Assembly: GCA_027055635.1 (NCBI GenBank)
Contig: JALUMZ010000306.1
Span: forward strand, 1 to 6,115
Length of the DNA: 6,115 nucleotides
Direction of reading: 5' to 3'
DNA from: Campylobacteraceae bacterium
GTDB taxonomy: Bacteria; Campylobacterota; Campylobacteria; Campylobacterales; Sulfurospirillaceae
Part shown: positions 6,016 to 6,115 of the stretch, piece by piece
Layout of the letters: every line of letters begins with the position of its first letter
Numbering within the stretch: the stretch's first letter is position 1
Program-made: the position numbers and the translations under genes
Notes under the pieces: generated by a model
What the model was told of the DNA's origin: nothing
Databases searched by the model: none
Seen by the model: only the letters and a program-made list of their open reading frames with translations

Positions 6016-6115
6016 AGGCTACTAACTCTCCTCTTCTTAGTTTAAATATTTTTTCCTGAAATGATCTTATATGAAATTGTTTTTCTTTGTAATTTAGATT
6101 TTTATCACTCTTGAT
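6005..6115 (-). CDS. C-terminal tail of an unrecognised protein, cut by window edge
   Basis: On the minus strand an open frame enters from the right edge and runs 36 codons to TAA at 6005-6007. It ends in KLRRGELVAYEE and is rich in Lys, Glu and Phe. Its last 11 bases overlap the start of the thiouridylase-like gene (ATG at 6013-6015), an arrangement typical of coupled operon genes. Too little is visible to name a family. That it is a real gene is inferred from the overlap, the same strand and the absence of another plausible upstream leader. Confidence 0.6.
   Translation of the reverse strand: MKSDKNLNYKEKQFHIRSFQEKIFKLRRGELVAYEE
6028..6032 (-). promoter_or_regulatory. Shine-Dalgarno site for thiouridylase-like gene
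   Basis: AGGAG on the minus strand lies 12 bases before the ATG at 6015, within the coding end of the upstream gene. The spacing is longer than usual. No other start can be used upstream, because an in-frame TAG stands two codons before the ATG. Confidence 0.5.

Noticed and set aside
5744..6025. Hydrophobic 93-codon open frame on the + strand
   Set aside because: It is antisense to the PP-loop region, and the apparent membrane character comes from reading the complement of that coding sequence.

Overview
This is an AT-rich window of tightly packed bacterial genes. The low GC, the stop/start junctions, the style of the ThiI-like gene and the general feel of the proteins suggest a Campylobacterota host (Sulfurimonas-like). 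That is an inference from recognition, since no taxonomic marker gene is present.

Region 1 (about 2-4936, + strand) looks like an accessory operon. It holds two different RimK-type ATP-grasp ligases in tandem. The first is cut by the left window edge, and its stop codon abuts the start codon of the second. The second ends in a helix-hairpin-helix pair, an unusual fusion. They are followed by an 856-residue protein with a complete M14 zinc carboxypeptidase domain and a long tail of beta-sandwich modules (FN3-like, two DNRLRE/CBM-like, FN3-like). RimK-type enzymes add amino acids, often glutamate, to a carboxylate, and M14 enzymes remove C-terminal amino acids. The layout therefore suggests a write/erase pair for an amino-acid tail on a protein or small molecule. 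An arginine at the apparent S1' pocket position of the peptidase fits removal of acidic residues. This is the most interesting candidate system in the window.

Between the second ligase and the peptidase lies a compact 115-bp element (2235-2349). It has 13-bp terminal inverted repeats with one mismatch, two internal hairpins, and an 8-bp direct repeat on each side. It reads as a MITE-like insertion. Removing it with one repeat copy leaves ligase and peptidase 11 bases apart, so it probably split a once tight operon. It carries a perfect TATAAT that could now supply a promoter.

Region 2 (4941-6115, - strand) is housekeeping RNA metabolism, convergent with the operon. The tail of an unrecognised gene overlaps by 11 bases the start of a PP-loop thiouridylase-like protein with a C-terminal NFACT-R-like RNA-binding domain. 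Only three bases beyond that stop lies a tRNA-Ala(GGC) gene with encoded CCA, probably on the same transcript. The tRNA 3' end is four bases from the stop codon of the peptidase on the other strand, leaving no room for a separate terminator. No stretch over 300 bases lacks a gene.
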